Shown here in pieces: positions 54,388-63,924 of a stretch of DNA of 64,000 nt. The translations under genes were made by a program, and so were the position numbers. The stretch lies in the NCBI RefSeq assembly GCF_003261055.1, contig NZ_CP030073.1:2852001-2916000 (forward strand). The letters are read 5' to 3'. This DNA comes from Streptomyces cadmiisoli (lineage in GTDB: Bacteria > Actinomycetota > Actinomycetes > Streptomycetales > Streptomycetaceae). A model generated the notes under the pieces. It worked only from the letters and a program-made list of their open reading frames with translations. It was not told where the DNA came from and made no database searches. Within the stretch, counting starts at the first letter, position 1. Each line of letters starts with the position of its first letter.

Positions 54388-54415
54388 TTGACACTGCTTA
54401 TGAAGCGCTTATAAA
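54388..54415 (+). promoter_or_regulatory. Near-consensus housekeeping promoter with leader hairpin
   Basis: TTGACA (54388-54393), a 16-bp spacer and TATAAA (54410-54415), one of the best sigma-70-type promoters in the window and AT-rich against the background. The transcript would start near 54422, at GAGGCTC (54421-54427), which pairs with GAGCCTC (54438-54444) as a 5'-end stem likely to protect the mRNA. Leader about 90 nt to the GTG at 54512. Confidence 0.5.
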
Positions 54416-54511
54416 CCTGTGAGGCTCCTGGGGCGGTGAGCCTCGGCGGCAGCTGTCGCCTCATCTCCCCCTCAACCCCCCGCATTTCGCGCATCCCTAT
54501 GAAGGACAAAC

Positions 54512-55207
54512 GTGTCCATAAATCGCCGTAACGCGCGCCGTTCCGTGCGCATCCTCGGTGTCGTCTCCGCCTCCGCCGCGCTCGCCCTGGGCGCCGCGGG
54601 CAACGCGCTCGCCTGCAACATCAGTGAGTTCTCGGCCGCGGCCGAGTGCGACGGCGCCAAGGGCATCATCACGGTCACCGACAAGGACCCGTCCGGGACC
54701 CCGGCGACCGTGTCGGTCTACCTCGAGAACAACGGGGCCGACGAGCGACTCGTCGGTGAGCAGGAGGTCAAGGGCTCGCGTGAGGGTGTGACCATCACCT
54801 TCACCGAGGACTGGCGGCCGAACGCGACGTACCGCATCCACGTCAAGGCCGGCCGTCAGGTCGACGAGGACATCAAGCCGAACCTCGTCACCCCTGCCAC
54901 CGCCTGCACGGCCGAGGAGACCCCCTCGTCGCCGAGCCCGTCGGAGACCCCGTCGGAGTCGGCGCCCCCGTCGACCCCGGCCGAGTCCGACAACCCGTCC
55001 CCGTCGGCCTCGGAGGGCGCGAGCAGCGCCCCCGCGGACACCGCGAGCAACGCTCCGTCGCCCGCGGTCGGTGACTCCAACCTCGCCGAGACCGGCGCCG
55101 GTTCCAACACCGGTCTGATCGCCGGTGTCGCGGCCGCCCTGGTCGCCGTCGGCGGCGGAGCGGTCTTCTTCGGCATGCGCCGCCGCGGGGCCGGCAACAA
55201 CAGCTGA
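54512..55207 (+). CDS. Cell-wall-anchored (LAXTG sortase substrate) protein
   Basis: 231 aa from a GTG behind GAAGGA. Signal peptide residues 1 to about 34 ([10 protein letters not shown]). The mature domain about 35-130 is a small Ig-like beta domain ([21 protein letters not shown]), then a Ser/Pro/Thr/Glu-rich stalk (about 133-185), then LAETG at 191-195, a membrane helix and a RRRG tail. The LAXTG motif is the form recognised by class E sortases of Streptomyces, so the protein should be linked to peptidoglycan. The strong promoter upstream suggests high expression. Function not known. Confidence 0.5.
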   Translation: MSINRRNARRSVRILGVVSASAALALGAAGNALACNISEFSAAAECDGAKGIITVTDKDPSGTPATVSVYLENNGADERLVGEQEVKGSREGVTITFTEDWRPNATYRIHVKAGRQVDEDIKPNLVTPATACTAEETPSSPSPSETPSESAPPSTPAESDNPSPSASEGASSAPADTASNAPSPAVGDSNLAETGAGSNTGLIAGVAAALVAVGGGAVFFGMRRRGAGNNS

Positions 55208-55225
55208 TCCCCGTCCGGTGCGACC

Positions 55226-55256
55226 GTGGCCCGTCCCCTTCCCGGGGGCGGGCCAC
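55226..55256. terminator. Bidirectional terminator
   Basis: GTGGCCCGTCCCC (55226-55238) pairs with GGGGGCGGGCCAC (55244-55256) with a single G-U pair, in the 56-bp gap between the convergent sortase-substrate and isomerase-like genes. Confidence 0.5.
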
Positions 55257-55263
55257 CCGCGTG

Positions 55264-56061
55264 TCAGCCGAACGTCGCCCGCTCCAGCCAGAACTCCAGC
55301 AGCTCGCGGTCGCCGAGCACCTCGATCCGCGGGTCGTCCAGGTCGAGCCGGCGGTAGAAGGCGAGCAGCACGGCGGTGAGCGGGCCGCGCAGCGCGACGG
55401 TCGCCTTCTCATGGCCGCGGCGCCACACGATCCCGGTCTCGGTGAGTTCGATCAGCCACTCGGCGTCGGCTTCCGGACCGGCGTCGGTGGCGTGCAGATG
55501 GATGCCGAGGCCCGGCCCGCGCAGTTCGCGGGCCGCGTCCTCGGGGGCCGTCCGCTGGACGAAGGCGACGATCTCCAGCCATTCGTCGATGGCGTCCGCG
55601 GCCACCTCGGGCGCGACCTCGTACGGGAGCCGCGCGGCGAGCGCGGCGTCGGCGCGGTGCACGGTGATCTCGTGGGTCATCCGCCGGGCCCAGAAACCGG
55701 CGTCCGGAATCCCGGCCCAGCCCCAGACCTTGGCGTCCGGTCCCGCCGCCCGCAGCGCACGGACCAGCATCTGCGCGCTCTCGGCCAGCCACGCGCCCAG
55801 CGCCGCCGGGTCCCCCTCGGCCCGCGGCCCGTCACCGCCGGGCACCCGCTCCTCCGGGATGTCCTCCTCGGCGCGGGTGCGCACCAGCAGTTCCACCCAG
55901 CGCAGGGAGCGGCCCACGTGCCGCACCAACTGCTCCAGTGACCAGTCGGGACAGGTCGGCACCGTGGCCGACAGATCGGCCCCCGACGTCACCACGGACC
56001 TCAGCAGGTCTGTCTGGAGGGCGATTTCGTCGCAGTAGCGGTCGTGCACGAGTCGCGTCAT
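55264..56061 (-). CDS. Maleylpyruvate isomerase / mycothiol-dependent DinB-fold family protein
   Basis: 265 aa from the ATG at 56061. N-terminal DinB-like metal-binding domain: VPTCPDWSLEQLVRHVGRSLRWVELLV (first His) and ARRMTHEITVHRADA (HExxxHxxD). A C-terminal SCP2-like part follows. Such proteins use mycothiol as cofactor, for example in maleylpyruvate isomerisation or thiol transfer. It is 25 bp downstream of the thiamine-importer ATPase gene on the same strand and may be read from that operon. Confidence 0.5.
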   Translation of the reverse strand: MTRLVHDRYCDEIALQTDLLRSVVTSGADLSATVPTCPDWSLEQLVRHVGRSLRWVELLVRTRAEEDIPEERVPGGDGPRAEGDPAALGAWLAESAQMLVRALRAAGPDAKVWGWAGIPDAGFWARRMTHEITVHRADAALAARLPYEVAPEVAADAIDEWLEIVAFVQRTAPEDAARELRGPGLGIHLHATDAGPEADAEWLIELTETGIVWRRGHEKATVALRGPLTAVLLAFYRRLDLDDPRIEVLGDRELLEFWLERATFG

Positions 56062-56086
56062 GGGCCGCACCCTACGGTCCGGCCGA

Positions 56087-57105
<1,019 letters not shown>

Positions 57106-57106
<1 letters not shown>

Positions 57107-58791
57107 CAGAACTCTCCCGTACGGTCGGTGCGCAAGCGCTCCAGCACCAGCAGCGCCACCGCGCACACCAGCATCAGAATCGTCGAAAGGGCCATGGCCT
57201 GCCCGTAGTTGAGTTCACCGGGACGCCCCAGCAGCCGTGCCACGGCGACCGGCAGCGTCGGGCTGTCCGGCCGCGCGATGAAGACCGTCGCCCCGAACTC
57301 GCCGAGCGACACGGCGAAGGCGAACCCGGCCGCGACCAGCAGCGCCCGCCGCACCATCGGCAGGTCCACCTCGCGCCAGGCACGCCACGGCGACGCCCCG
57401 AGCACCGCCGCCGCCTCCCGCAGCCGCGCGTCGACGGCCCGCAGCACCGGCAGCATCGTCCGTACGACGAACGGGACGCCGACCAGCGCCTGCGCGAGCG
57501 GCACCAGGATCCACGAGCTGCGCAGGTCCAGCGGCGGTTCGTCGAGGGCGATCAGGAAGCCGAAGCCCACCGTCACCGCCGAGACCCCGAGCGGCAGCAT
57601 CAGCAGCGCGTCGAAGCCGCGCACGAACCGCCCCGCGTCCCGCCGGGTCAGCGCCGCGGCGGCGAGCCCGCCGATCAGTACGGCGATGGCGGTGGCGGCG
57701 ACCGCGTAGGTCAGCGAATTGCCGATCGCGTGGATCGGCGGGACCAGGAAGGTCCCGCCGTCCTCACGGGTCAGCGCCCGGTAGTAGCCGAAGTCGGGCG
57801 CGTCCAGGGAACGCTGCACCAGCACGGCCAGCGGCAGCAGGATCAGTACGGCCACACAGCCGAGGACACCGGCCAGCAACGCCCACTGCCCCGCGCCCCG
57901 GGGGCGGCGCGCCGTCCCGGACGCGTCGACCAGACGCAGCGCCGTCTCCCGCCGCCGTACCGTCCAGGCGTGCACGGCGAGGATCGCGCCCACCGCCCCG
58001 AACTGGATCATCGTCAGCACGGCGGCGGTGGGCAGGTCGAAGATCTCCGAGGTCTGCCGGTAGATCTCCACTTCGAGGGTGGAGAAGGTGGGCCCGCCCA
58101 GGATCTGCACCACGCCGAAAGAGGTGAAGGTGAACAGGAAGACCATCAGCGCGGCGGCGGCGACGGCGGGCCCGAGCGCGGGCAGGGTCACGGTGCGCCA
58201 GGCGGCCCAGCGCGACGCCCCCAGCACTCGCGCGGCCTCCTCCTGCCGCGGGTCGAGCTGCGCCCACAGTCCGCCGACGGTCCGCACGACGACGGCGTAG
58301 TTGAAGAAGACGTGCGCGAGCAGGATCGCCCACACGGTGGTGTCGAGGCGTACGCCCCACAGCTCGTCGAGCAGGCCGCCCCGCCCGACCAGTGCCAGGA
58401 ACGCCGACCCGACGACCACCGTGGGCAGCACGAACGGCACCGTCACGACGGCCCGCAGCAGCTGTCTGCCGGGGAAGTCGAAGCGGGCGAAGACGTACGC
58501 GCCGGGCAGCGCCACCAGCAGCGTGAGCGCGGTCGAGGCGACCGCCTGCCAGGTGGTGAACCACAGCACGTGCCGGATGTCCGACTGTGCCGCCACCTCC
58601 ACGATCCGCCCGAACCGCCAGTCCCCGTCGGCCTTCAGCCCGCGGGCCACGATCGCCGCGACCGGGTAGGCGAAGAACAGCCCGAAGAACGCGACGGGCA
58701 GGGCGATGAACCCCAGCCGCGCCGCGCCTCCCCTGTTCGGCCGCTTCCCCGGGGCTACTTCAGTACGAGCGAGGTCCACGACTTGACCCAC
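57106..58791 (-). CDS. thiP: Thiamine ABC transporter permease (fused, two-domain)
   Basis: 561 aa from the GTG at 58791, overlapping the binding-protein gene by 37 bp. About twelve membrane helices in two halves, each with a permease EAA loop: EEAARVLGASRWAAWRTV (near residue 184) and REAAAVLGASPWRAWREV (near 455). Fused two-domain permeases are typical of ThiP and of iron (Fbp) transporters. Confidence 0.5.
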
Positions 58792-59831
58792 TGGTCGCGG
58801 CCGGCGGCGATCTCGGCCGGGTCCATGGTCTGCGGGTCCTCGGCCTGCGGCCCGTACTTCACGAACTCCTCGGGCAGCTGGGCGTCCTCACGCACCGGGT
58901 GGACGAACATGTTCAGCGGCATGTCCTCCTGGAACTCCTGGGTGAGCAGGAAGTCGATCAGCGCCTTGCCGCCCTCGGCGTTGCGCGCGTTGCTGAGCAG
59001 CCCGGCGTACTCGACCTGCCGGAAGCAGGTGCCGTCCGCGACCCCGGTCGGCGCCGTCTTCGGCTTCGGGTCGGCGAAGACGACCTCGGCCGGCGGCGAC
59101 GAGGCGTACGACACGACCAGCGGCCGGTCGCCGCCCGCCTCCCGGCCGCCGGCGGAGCCGGAGAACTCCTCGTTGTACGCCTGCTCCCAGCCGTCGACGA
59201 CCTTCACGCCGTTGTCCTGGAGCTTCTCCCAGTAGCCCTCCCAGCCGTCCTCGCCGTACCGGGCGACGGTGCCGAGCAGGAAGCCGAGGCCGGGCGAGGA
59301 CGTGGAGGCGTTCTCGGTGACGAGGAGGTTCTTGTACTCGGGCCGGACCAGGTCGTCGAGCGACTCGGGCGGGGTGAGGCCGTGCTCGCTGAAGTAGGCC
59401 TTGTCGTAGTTGACGCAGATGTCGCCGGTGTCGACCGGGGTGACCCGGTGCTTGTCCGGGTCGGCCAGGTACTCGGGGACGACCCGGTCGGCGCCCTTCG
59501 CCTCGTACGACTGGAACAGGCCGTTGTCCAGGGCCCGGGACAGCAGCGTGTTGTCGACGCCGAAGAAGACGTCGCCTTGCGGGTTGTCCTTGGTCAGGAT
59601 CGCCTTGTTGACGGCCTGCCCGGCGTCGCCGTCCTTGAGCACCCGGACCGTGTACCCGGACTTCTTCTCGAAGTCCTTCAGCACGTTCTTGGACACGGCC
59701 CACGAGTCGTGGCTGACCAGGGTGACCGTCTTGGAGTCCCCCGTGTCGCCGCTGTCGGACGAACCGCACGCGGACAGTGTGACGAGGCCGATTCCCACGA
59801 CCACCGCTGTGAACTTCTTGGTGTTGCCCAC
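58755..59831 (-). CDS. thiB: Thiamine ABC transporter substrate-binding lipoprotein
   Basis: 358 aa from the GTG at 59831, behind AGGAGGA (the frame stays open further upstream, across the riboswitch platform). Lipobox VTLSACG with Cys at 22. The mature part is a ThiB/TbpA-type periplasmic binding protein: VTLVSHDSWAVSKNVLKDF, GDVFFGVDNTLLSRAL, and the conserved Tyr/Trp/Asp pocket segments (DTGDICVNYDKAYF, ASSPPAEVVF). It binds thiamine or its phosphates outside the cell. First gene of thiBPQ, downstream of a TPP riboswitch. Confidence 0.5.
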   Translation of the reverse strand: MGNTKKFTAVVVGIGLVTLSACGSSDSGDTGDSKTVTLVSHDSWAVSKNVLKDFEKKSGYTVRVLKDGDAGQAVNKAILTKDNPQGDVFFGVDNTLLSRALDNGLFQSYEAKGADRVVPEYLADPDKHRVTPVDTGDICVNYDKAYFSEHGLTPPESLDDLVRPEYKNLLVTENASTSSPGLGFLLGTVARYGEDGWEGYWEKLQDNGVKVVDGWEQAYNEEFSGSAGGREAGGDRPLVVSYASSPPAEVVFADPKPKTAPTGVADGTCFRQVEYAGLLSNARNAEGGKALIDFLLTQEFQEDMPLNMFVHPVREDAQLPEEFVKYGPQAEDPQTMDPAEIAAGRDQWVKSWTSLVLK

Positions 59832-59840
59832 CGATTTTCC

Positions 59841-59856
59841 TCCTGGCTGACCAGGA
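59841..59856 (-). promoter_or_regulatory. Hairpin over the thiB ribosome binding site
   Basis: On the minus strand TCCTGG (59856-59851), TCAG and CCAGGA (59846-59841) form a 6-bp stem whose 3' arm contains half of the AGGAGGA Shine-Dalgarno sequence 9 bp before the GTG. It can hide the ribosome binding site when formed. Confidence 0.5.
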
Positions 59857-59865
59857 AGAGACGCG

Positions 59866-59902
59866 GCCCTGCCCGGGATCCGCGACGGATACCGGGCAGG
59901 GC
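59866..59902 (-). promoter_or_regulatory. Long hairpin between TPP aptamer and thiB
   Basis: GCCCTGCCCGG (59866-59876) pairs perfectly with CCGGGCAGGGC (59892-59902), extended by GATCC/GGAT pairs across a short loop. It lies 24 nt after the aptamer and 35 nt before the thiB start, the right place for the riboswitch expression platform (terminator or anti-anti-SD). Confidence 0.5.
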
Positions 59903-59924
59903 GCAACAGCTCGAGTGACGACCG

Positions 59925-60005
59925 ATCTCCCTACCCAGAATGACCTGGGCGAGGTTCAGAGGGTCTGCGGACTGTCCCGCACTCTCAGCGCTGTGGCGCT
60001 CCCCT
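59925..60005 (-). promoter_or_regulatory. TPP riboswitch (THI element)
   Basis: Read on the minus strand the conserved parts occur in order: CAGGGGAGCGCC at the 5' end, CGCTGAGAGTGCGG (P3 with the GCUGAGA core), ACCCTCTGAACCT, and CAGGTCATTCTGGGTAGGGAG (given here only in part; CTGGGTAGGGA is the 3' strand). GCUGAGA binds the pyrimidine ring and the CTGG-AGGG segment the pyrophosphate in known THI boxes. It controls thiBPQ by thiamine pyrophosphate: high TPP should shut the importer off. Confidence 0.5.
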
Positions 60006-60036
60006 GCCGGAATATGAAGATGTGTACGGCGTCAGA

Positions 60037-61143
60037 CTACCGCTCGGTCGCGGCGAGCTGACCACACGCTCCGTCGATCTCCTGGCCACGGGTGTCCCGG
60101 ACCGTGACCGGTACCCCGTGCGCGGCGATCGCCTCGACGAACGCCTTCTCGTCCTCGGGCCGCGAGGCGGTCCACTTCGAGCCGGGCGTCGGGTTGAGCG
60201 GGATCAGATTGACGTGCACGGGCCTGCCCTTGAGGAGCCGGCCGAGCCGGTCGCCGCGCCAGGCCTGGTCGTTGATGTCCCGGATCAGCGCGTACTCGAT
60301 GGACAGCCGGCGTCCCGACTTGGCCGCGTACTCCCACCCGGCGTCCAGGACTTCCCGCACCTTCCACCGCGTGTTGACCGGGACGAGGGTGTCACGCAGC
60401 TCGTCGTCCGGCGCGTGCAGGGAGATGGCGAGCCGGCACTTGAAGCCCTCGTCGGAGAACCGGTGGATGGCCGGCACCAGCCCGACGGTCGACACGGTGA
60501 TCCCGCGCTGCGACAGCCCGAGTCCGTCCGGTTCGGGGTCGGTCAGGGCGCGGATCGCGCCGACGACCCGCTTGTAGTTGGCGAGGGGCTCGCCCATGCC
60601 CATGAAGACGATGTTCGACAGCCGCGCCGGACCGCCGGGGATCTCACCGTCCCGGAGGGCGCGCATCCCGTCGACGATCTGGTGCACGATCTCGGCGGTG
60701 GACAGGTTCCGGTCCAGCCCCGCCTGTCCGGTCGCGCAGAAGGGACAGTTCATCCCGCAGCCGGCCTGTGAGCTGATGCACATGGTCACCCGGTCCGGGT
60801 ACCGCATCAGCACCGACTCGACGAGCGTCCCGTCGAACAGCCGCCACAGCGTCTTGCGGGTGGTGTCGGCGTCGGTCGACAGATGCCGTACGACGGTCAT
60901 CAACTCGGGCAGCAGCGCCTCACGCAGCCTGTCCCGGGACGCGGCGGGGATGTCCGTCCACTGTTCCGGATCGTGCGCGTACCGCGCGAAGTAGTGCTGC
61001 GAGAGCTGCTTGGCACGAAACGGCTTCTCACCGATCTCGGCCACAGCCTCCTTGCGCTCGGCAGGCGTGAGATCGGCAAGATGCCGCGGCGGCTTCTTGG
61101 CTCCGCGCGGCGCGACAAAAGTGAGTTCTCCGGGCTTAGGCAT
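60037..61143 (-). CDS. rlmN: 23S rRNA (adenine(2503)-C2)-methyltransferase RlmN
   Basis: 368 aa. Radical SAM enzyme that methylates A2503 of 23S rRNA and A37 of some tRNAs. The [4Fe-4S] Cys are in CGMNCPFC (129, 133, 136), the SAM-binding GMGEPLANY follows, and the C-terminal DGACGQLA supplies the second catalytic Cys (about 360). Normal length. It carries no Cfr-type drug resistance feature that I can see. Its stop is about 30 bp from the TPP riboswitch start. Confidence 0.5.
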   Translation of the reverse strand: MPKPGELTFVAPRGAKKPPRHLADLTPAERKEAVAEIGEKPFRAKQLSQHYFARYAHDPEQWTDIPAASRDRLREALLPELMTVVRHLSTDADTTRKTLWRLFDGTLVESVLMRYPDRVTMCISSQAGCGMNCPFCATGQAGLDRNLSTAEIVHQIVDGMRALRDGEIPGGPARLSNIVFMGMGEPLANYKRVVGAIRALTDPEPDGLGLSQRGITVSTVGLVPAIHRFSDEGFKCRLAISLHAPDDELRDTLVPVNTRWKVREVLDAGWEYAAKSGRRLSIEYALIRDINDQAWRGDRLGRLLKGRPVHVNLIPLNPTPGSKWTASRPEDEKAFVEAIAAHGVPVTVRDTRGQEIDGACGQLAATER

Positions 61144-61392
61144 GGCTGTACCAGTGTCGCAGATCCACTTGGGTGACCTGGGGCTGCTGCCGCAGGGCTA
61201 CGACTGTCGGTAGTAGTCGTCACCGGTCGTCATCGAGCGGCTTCGGACGGCCCAGGCACGGCCCCGCTGATCGGCCTCTCGCACCGCCCGCTCCGAGCTC
61301 TGCCTCGACGCCCGCGCGGCTGAGCGAGTTCCAGGTGCCGCGTCGAGCACTGGGATTCCTTATCCTAGGTATCCGATTTCTTCACCCTGAGG
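61144..61392. other. Gap upstream of rlmN without recognisable gene
   Basis: About 250 bp between rlmN and the gene at 61424. No open frame with Streptomyces codon usage. Base composition falls to the right. TATCCTAGGTAT near 61361-61372 is a small palindrome that may include a -10 element for the plus-strand gene. Confidence 0.5.
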
Positions 61393-61418
61393 TTCAATCG
61401 TTAAAGTCGACGATTGAA
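61393..61418 (+). promoter_or_regulatory. Inverted repeat over the ribosome binding site of the 61424 gene
   Basis: TTCAATCGT (61393-61401) and ACGATTGAA (61410-61418) are perfect 9-bp arms around TAAAGTCG. The GAAGG ribosome binding site begins inside the right arm, 5 bp before the ATG. It may be an operator or an RNA hairpin that limits translation. Confidence 0.5.
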
Positions 61419-61423
61419 GGCAT

Positions 61424-62140
61424 ATGAAAGCGAACGTACGATTCCACGGGTCTCGCCGCAGGGCGGAAGAACGTATTCTAGCCGCCGGGGGCCGTAGGCG
61501 CAGGACACCATCTCGCGCATCATCGCGGACCGAGCGCGACTTGGCCACGTGGGCTGCGGTCATCTCGGCGACAGTGGCCGCGATCGCCTTGATCTTCACC
61601 GGTTTGGTCGCCTTCTGGGACATTGAAACAGCAAGAGACCAGCTGACCCAATCGCAAAAGGATGCCGAGAGAAAAAAGCGCGAGCAGGCCTCGATGGTCA
61701 CCATCTGGCCCGAAACGGATTCGAACGGGCAAATGTACGGTGTCGTCGCCAACCGATCCAGGGACCCTGTATCCGGCGTCGACCTCTTTCTACGATGGAG
61801 GGACGAGTCCGGGGAATATCACTTCCACCTCGGCACGATTCCACCGTGCACCCGCATGAACATCAAGTCGCAGGCTGCCCATCTGACCACCGAAGCCTTG
61901 TACGACAAAGACTTAACCCGGCGGGTCGCGCACCAGAATCTGATCATCCTGCGCATGTCCTTCACCGATTCGACGGCAAGCATTTGGAGCAGAGATTCTC
62001 TCCACTTGAGAGAAATGCCTGTAGAGAAGGGGGAGGTTGATTCCTTCTCAAAGAATTGGGAGGAGCATTTGCTGCGCGTGGCAAAGTCACGACATCTTTT
62101 CGACCCCAAGGTGATCGAAAACTGCGGGAGAGAGGCTTAG
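61424..62140 (+). CDS. Unknown single-pass membrane protein with a TTA codon
   Basis: 238 aa. Basic N-terminus (FHGSRRRAEERILAAGGRRRR) then one membrane helix at about 42-66 (WAAVISATVAAIALIFTGLVAFW) and a short coiled stretch ARDQLTQSQKDAERKKREQ. The rest is a beta-rich soluble domain (MVTIWPETDSNGQMYGVVANRS). I recognise no family. Codon 164 is TTA (61913-61915), the rare leucine codon read by the bldA tRNA, so translation is probably development-dependent. GC is clearly lower than in the neighbours, a sign of transfer. Confidence 0.5.
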   Translation: MKANVRFHGSRRRAEERILAAGGRRRRTPSRASSRTERDLATWAAVISATVAAIALIFTGLVAFWDIETARDQLTQSQKDAERKKREQASMVTIWPETDSNGQMYGVVANRSRDPVSGVDLFLRWRDESGEYHFHLGTIPPCTRMNIKSQAAHLTTEALYDKDLTRRVAHQNLIILRMSFTDSTASIWSRDSLHLREMPVEKGEVDSFSKNWEEHLLRVAKSRHLFDPKVIENCGREA

Positions 62141-62573
62141 CCTCTGCGGACGATTCGCCGAGGGCTCTCCGCGCAACGCCTTCCACCATTCATGCGGGAC
62201 CCTCGCCCTGACCGGACGCTCACAGGTCGACCGACCTGAACAGGGCGTCAAACGGTCAGCCATGACGGACGGTTACGGATTTCCGCTGTGCCGCATCCTG
62301 GCCGGCGCCCACTGTCATGACTCGCCGCTGCTCGGCCTCGACCGCGGACCTGTCGGACGACCTCGGCCCACTGCCTGATGAGTCGCCCCGGCTGAATTGA
62401 AGGCTCGATTCGCAGGCACGGCGCCCGAGTTGCGGGATGCGGCGAGGGGGCGAAGAGTGGTGTTTGAACGCCTGTACACCGTTGAGTCATGAATCTCCGG
62501 TGACCTTGAGCCGCCTCACGGGCTCAGCTCACACGGGCAATGCATCACATCACAGAGCGCACCTGGAATCGCC
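62141..62573. other. 433-bp gap without a supported gene
   Basis: Open frames exist on the minus strand (for example a short one rich in Arg/Gly around 62248-62490), but none has a ribosome binding site or a recognisable domain. The composition is mixed. It may hold remnants of older genes and the promoter for the secreted protein at 62574. Confidence 0.5.
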
Positions 62574-63698
62574 ATGCCCAAAACCGCCCGGCGACAGATC
62601 TCCCGCCTTGTCGGCGGACCCTGCTTGGCTGCCGCTCTCGCACTGTCGACAGGCGTGACCACGGCGGGGGCAGCACCGGACGCCCTCACACAAGCTACGA
62701 CCGCAACGCCAGCCCAACCCTCGCCCCCTCCTCCGCCCACACCGCTGGTGCCCACACCCACCGAACCCACGCCACCGGTGCCCCCCTCGCCCACACCCAC
62801 AACGCCGACACCACCGGTGCCCCCATCACCCACACCCACAACGCCCACGCCACCGGTGCCTCCACCACCCACAACGCCGGTACCCCCACCCATGGAGCCC
62901 CCACCCACGGAGCCCGAAGAACTGGCAGAGCTGAGGCAGGAAACAGAGGATCAAGTATCGAAACTGCCCAAGGATTTGAAATCGGTGGCACGGCCCACGA
63001 CGATAAGTAGTTTTGCCACCATCAATAACCCGAGCACGACGCCGGAGGACCGGGCCACGCACACGAGAACCATGCAGGCGTTCAATGAAACGCTGAAAAG
63101 AAGCCAAGACCCGAAGGTGTCGCGGCGAGACCGGGTCGCGTACGAGAGGATCGCAATGAATATGGTCAAGGTGCAGGCTATTATCCTGCACCCGGACACG
63201 GAGCAGGAGAAGCGAGAGTTCTGCATGAAAGAGTTGGAATTCATATCCAATGAACTCCTGACCGTCCAGGACCCGGAGACGAGGCCAAAAAAGTCGAAGG
63301 ACCGAGAAGAGATCCAGAAAGTCGTAGATGAGAACAGCAAAGCGCTGGCCACCGTCGCGGACCCGAATGCGTCGCCAAATGAGCAGAACGAGGCGCAAGC
63401 AAAACTGGACCGACTGCCCGACTCACTTGAGAATCCCCAGTACCTTGAATTGACGAAGGAAATCAAGCGCTATCAGGTACCCGAAGCCTGCGTAAACATC
63501 GTAGGTTACCGAACACGTCAGGCTGGATGGCCGAGCGGATCTCTCTGGGGTCTTTCCGATCCGTCGTGCGCTGCGACGGTGGCTGAGGGCGCCCGCGACA
63601 GCAGCAGCCAGTGGAGCGCACTGTTCGAATGCGTGAAACAAAGCATTGAATGCCGAAACCCATTCGCTACATGTGCGGTTCACATTCCCAAAGACTGA
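62574..63698 (+). CDS. Secreted proline-rich protein with helical repeats, unknown function
   Basis: 374 aa. Signal peptide 1 to about 34 (VGGPCLAAALALSTGVTTAGA). Residues about 48-115 are a Pro/Thr stalk made of PPVPPSPTPTTPT units encoded by three 39-bp tandem repeats (62772, 62811, 62850). Residues about 140-290 look like five short helical repeats of 24-30 residues, each opening near a DP or NP pair (NNPSTTPED, QDPKVSRRD, HPDTEQEK, QDPETRPKK, ADPNASPNE). The C-terminal 70 residues have six Cys and probably form disulfides. GC is low for the window in the second half. No known family recognised. Confidence 0.5.
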   Translation: MPKTARRQISRLVGGPCLAAALALSTGVTTAGAAPDALTQATTATPAQPSPPPPPTPLVPTPTEPTPPVPPSPTPTTPTPPVPPSPTPTTPTPPVPPPPTTPVPPPMEPPPTEPEELAELRQETEDQVSKLPKDLKSVARPTTISSFATINNPSTTPEDRATHTRTMQAFNETLKRSQDPKVSRRDRVAYERIAMNMVKVQAIILHPDTEQEKREFCMKELEFISNELLTVQDPETRPKKSKDREEIQKVVDENSKALATVADPNASPNEQNEAQAKLDRLPDSLENPQYLELTKEIKRYQVPEACVNIVGYRTRQAGWPSGSLWGLSDPSCAATVAEGARDSSSQWSALFECVKQSIECRNPFATCAVHIPKD

Positions 63699-63857
63699 AA
63701 GCGCGAGATCAGTTCAGGCCTCTGTGAGCAGGCGGAGTCGGCGGCCGGGACGTGCCAGCAACGTTGACAGTCAACGCCGTGACGGCGACTGGTTGTGACA
63801 CCCGCCCGGCAGCGCCTTGTCGGCTTCCGGCTGCTTCGCCCGGCGGTCGGTCGGATC

Positions 63858-63896
63858 CCGACGGCCCGCCGAACCTGGGGTTCGGCGGGCCGTCGG
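63858..63896 (-). terminator. Terminator of the gene entering from the right edge
   Basis: A perfect 18-bp stem, CCGACGGCCCGCCGAACC (63858-63875) with its complement at 63879-63896 and a TGG loop, 29 bp past the minus-strand stop at 63925. It also faces the end of the secreted-protein gene. The gap 63699-63924 holds no gene. Confidence 0.5.
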
Positions 63897-63924
63897 AGAT
63901 CAGATCTCTGGAGTCAGCATGGGA

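Noticed and set aside
62248..62490. Minus-strand open frame of 80 codons in the gap before the secreted protein
   Set aside because: No ribosome binding site, no recognisable domain, and codon usage not typical; left as unassigned.
63521..63570. tRNA-like D-arm (GGCCGAGCGG) resembling a Ser/Leu tRNA
   Set aside because: No acceptor stem, anticodon stem or TTCGA T-loop in the right spacing; it lies inside the frame of the secreted protein gene.
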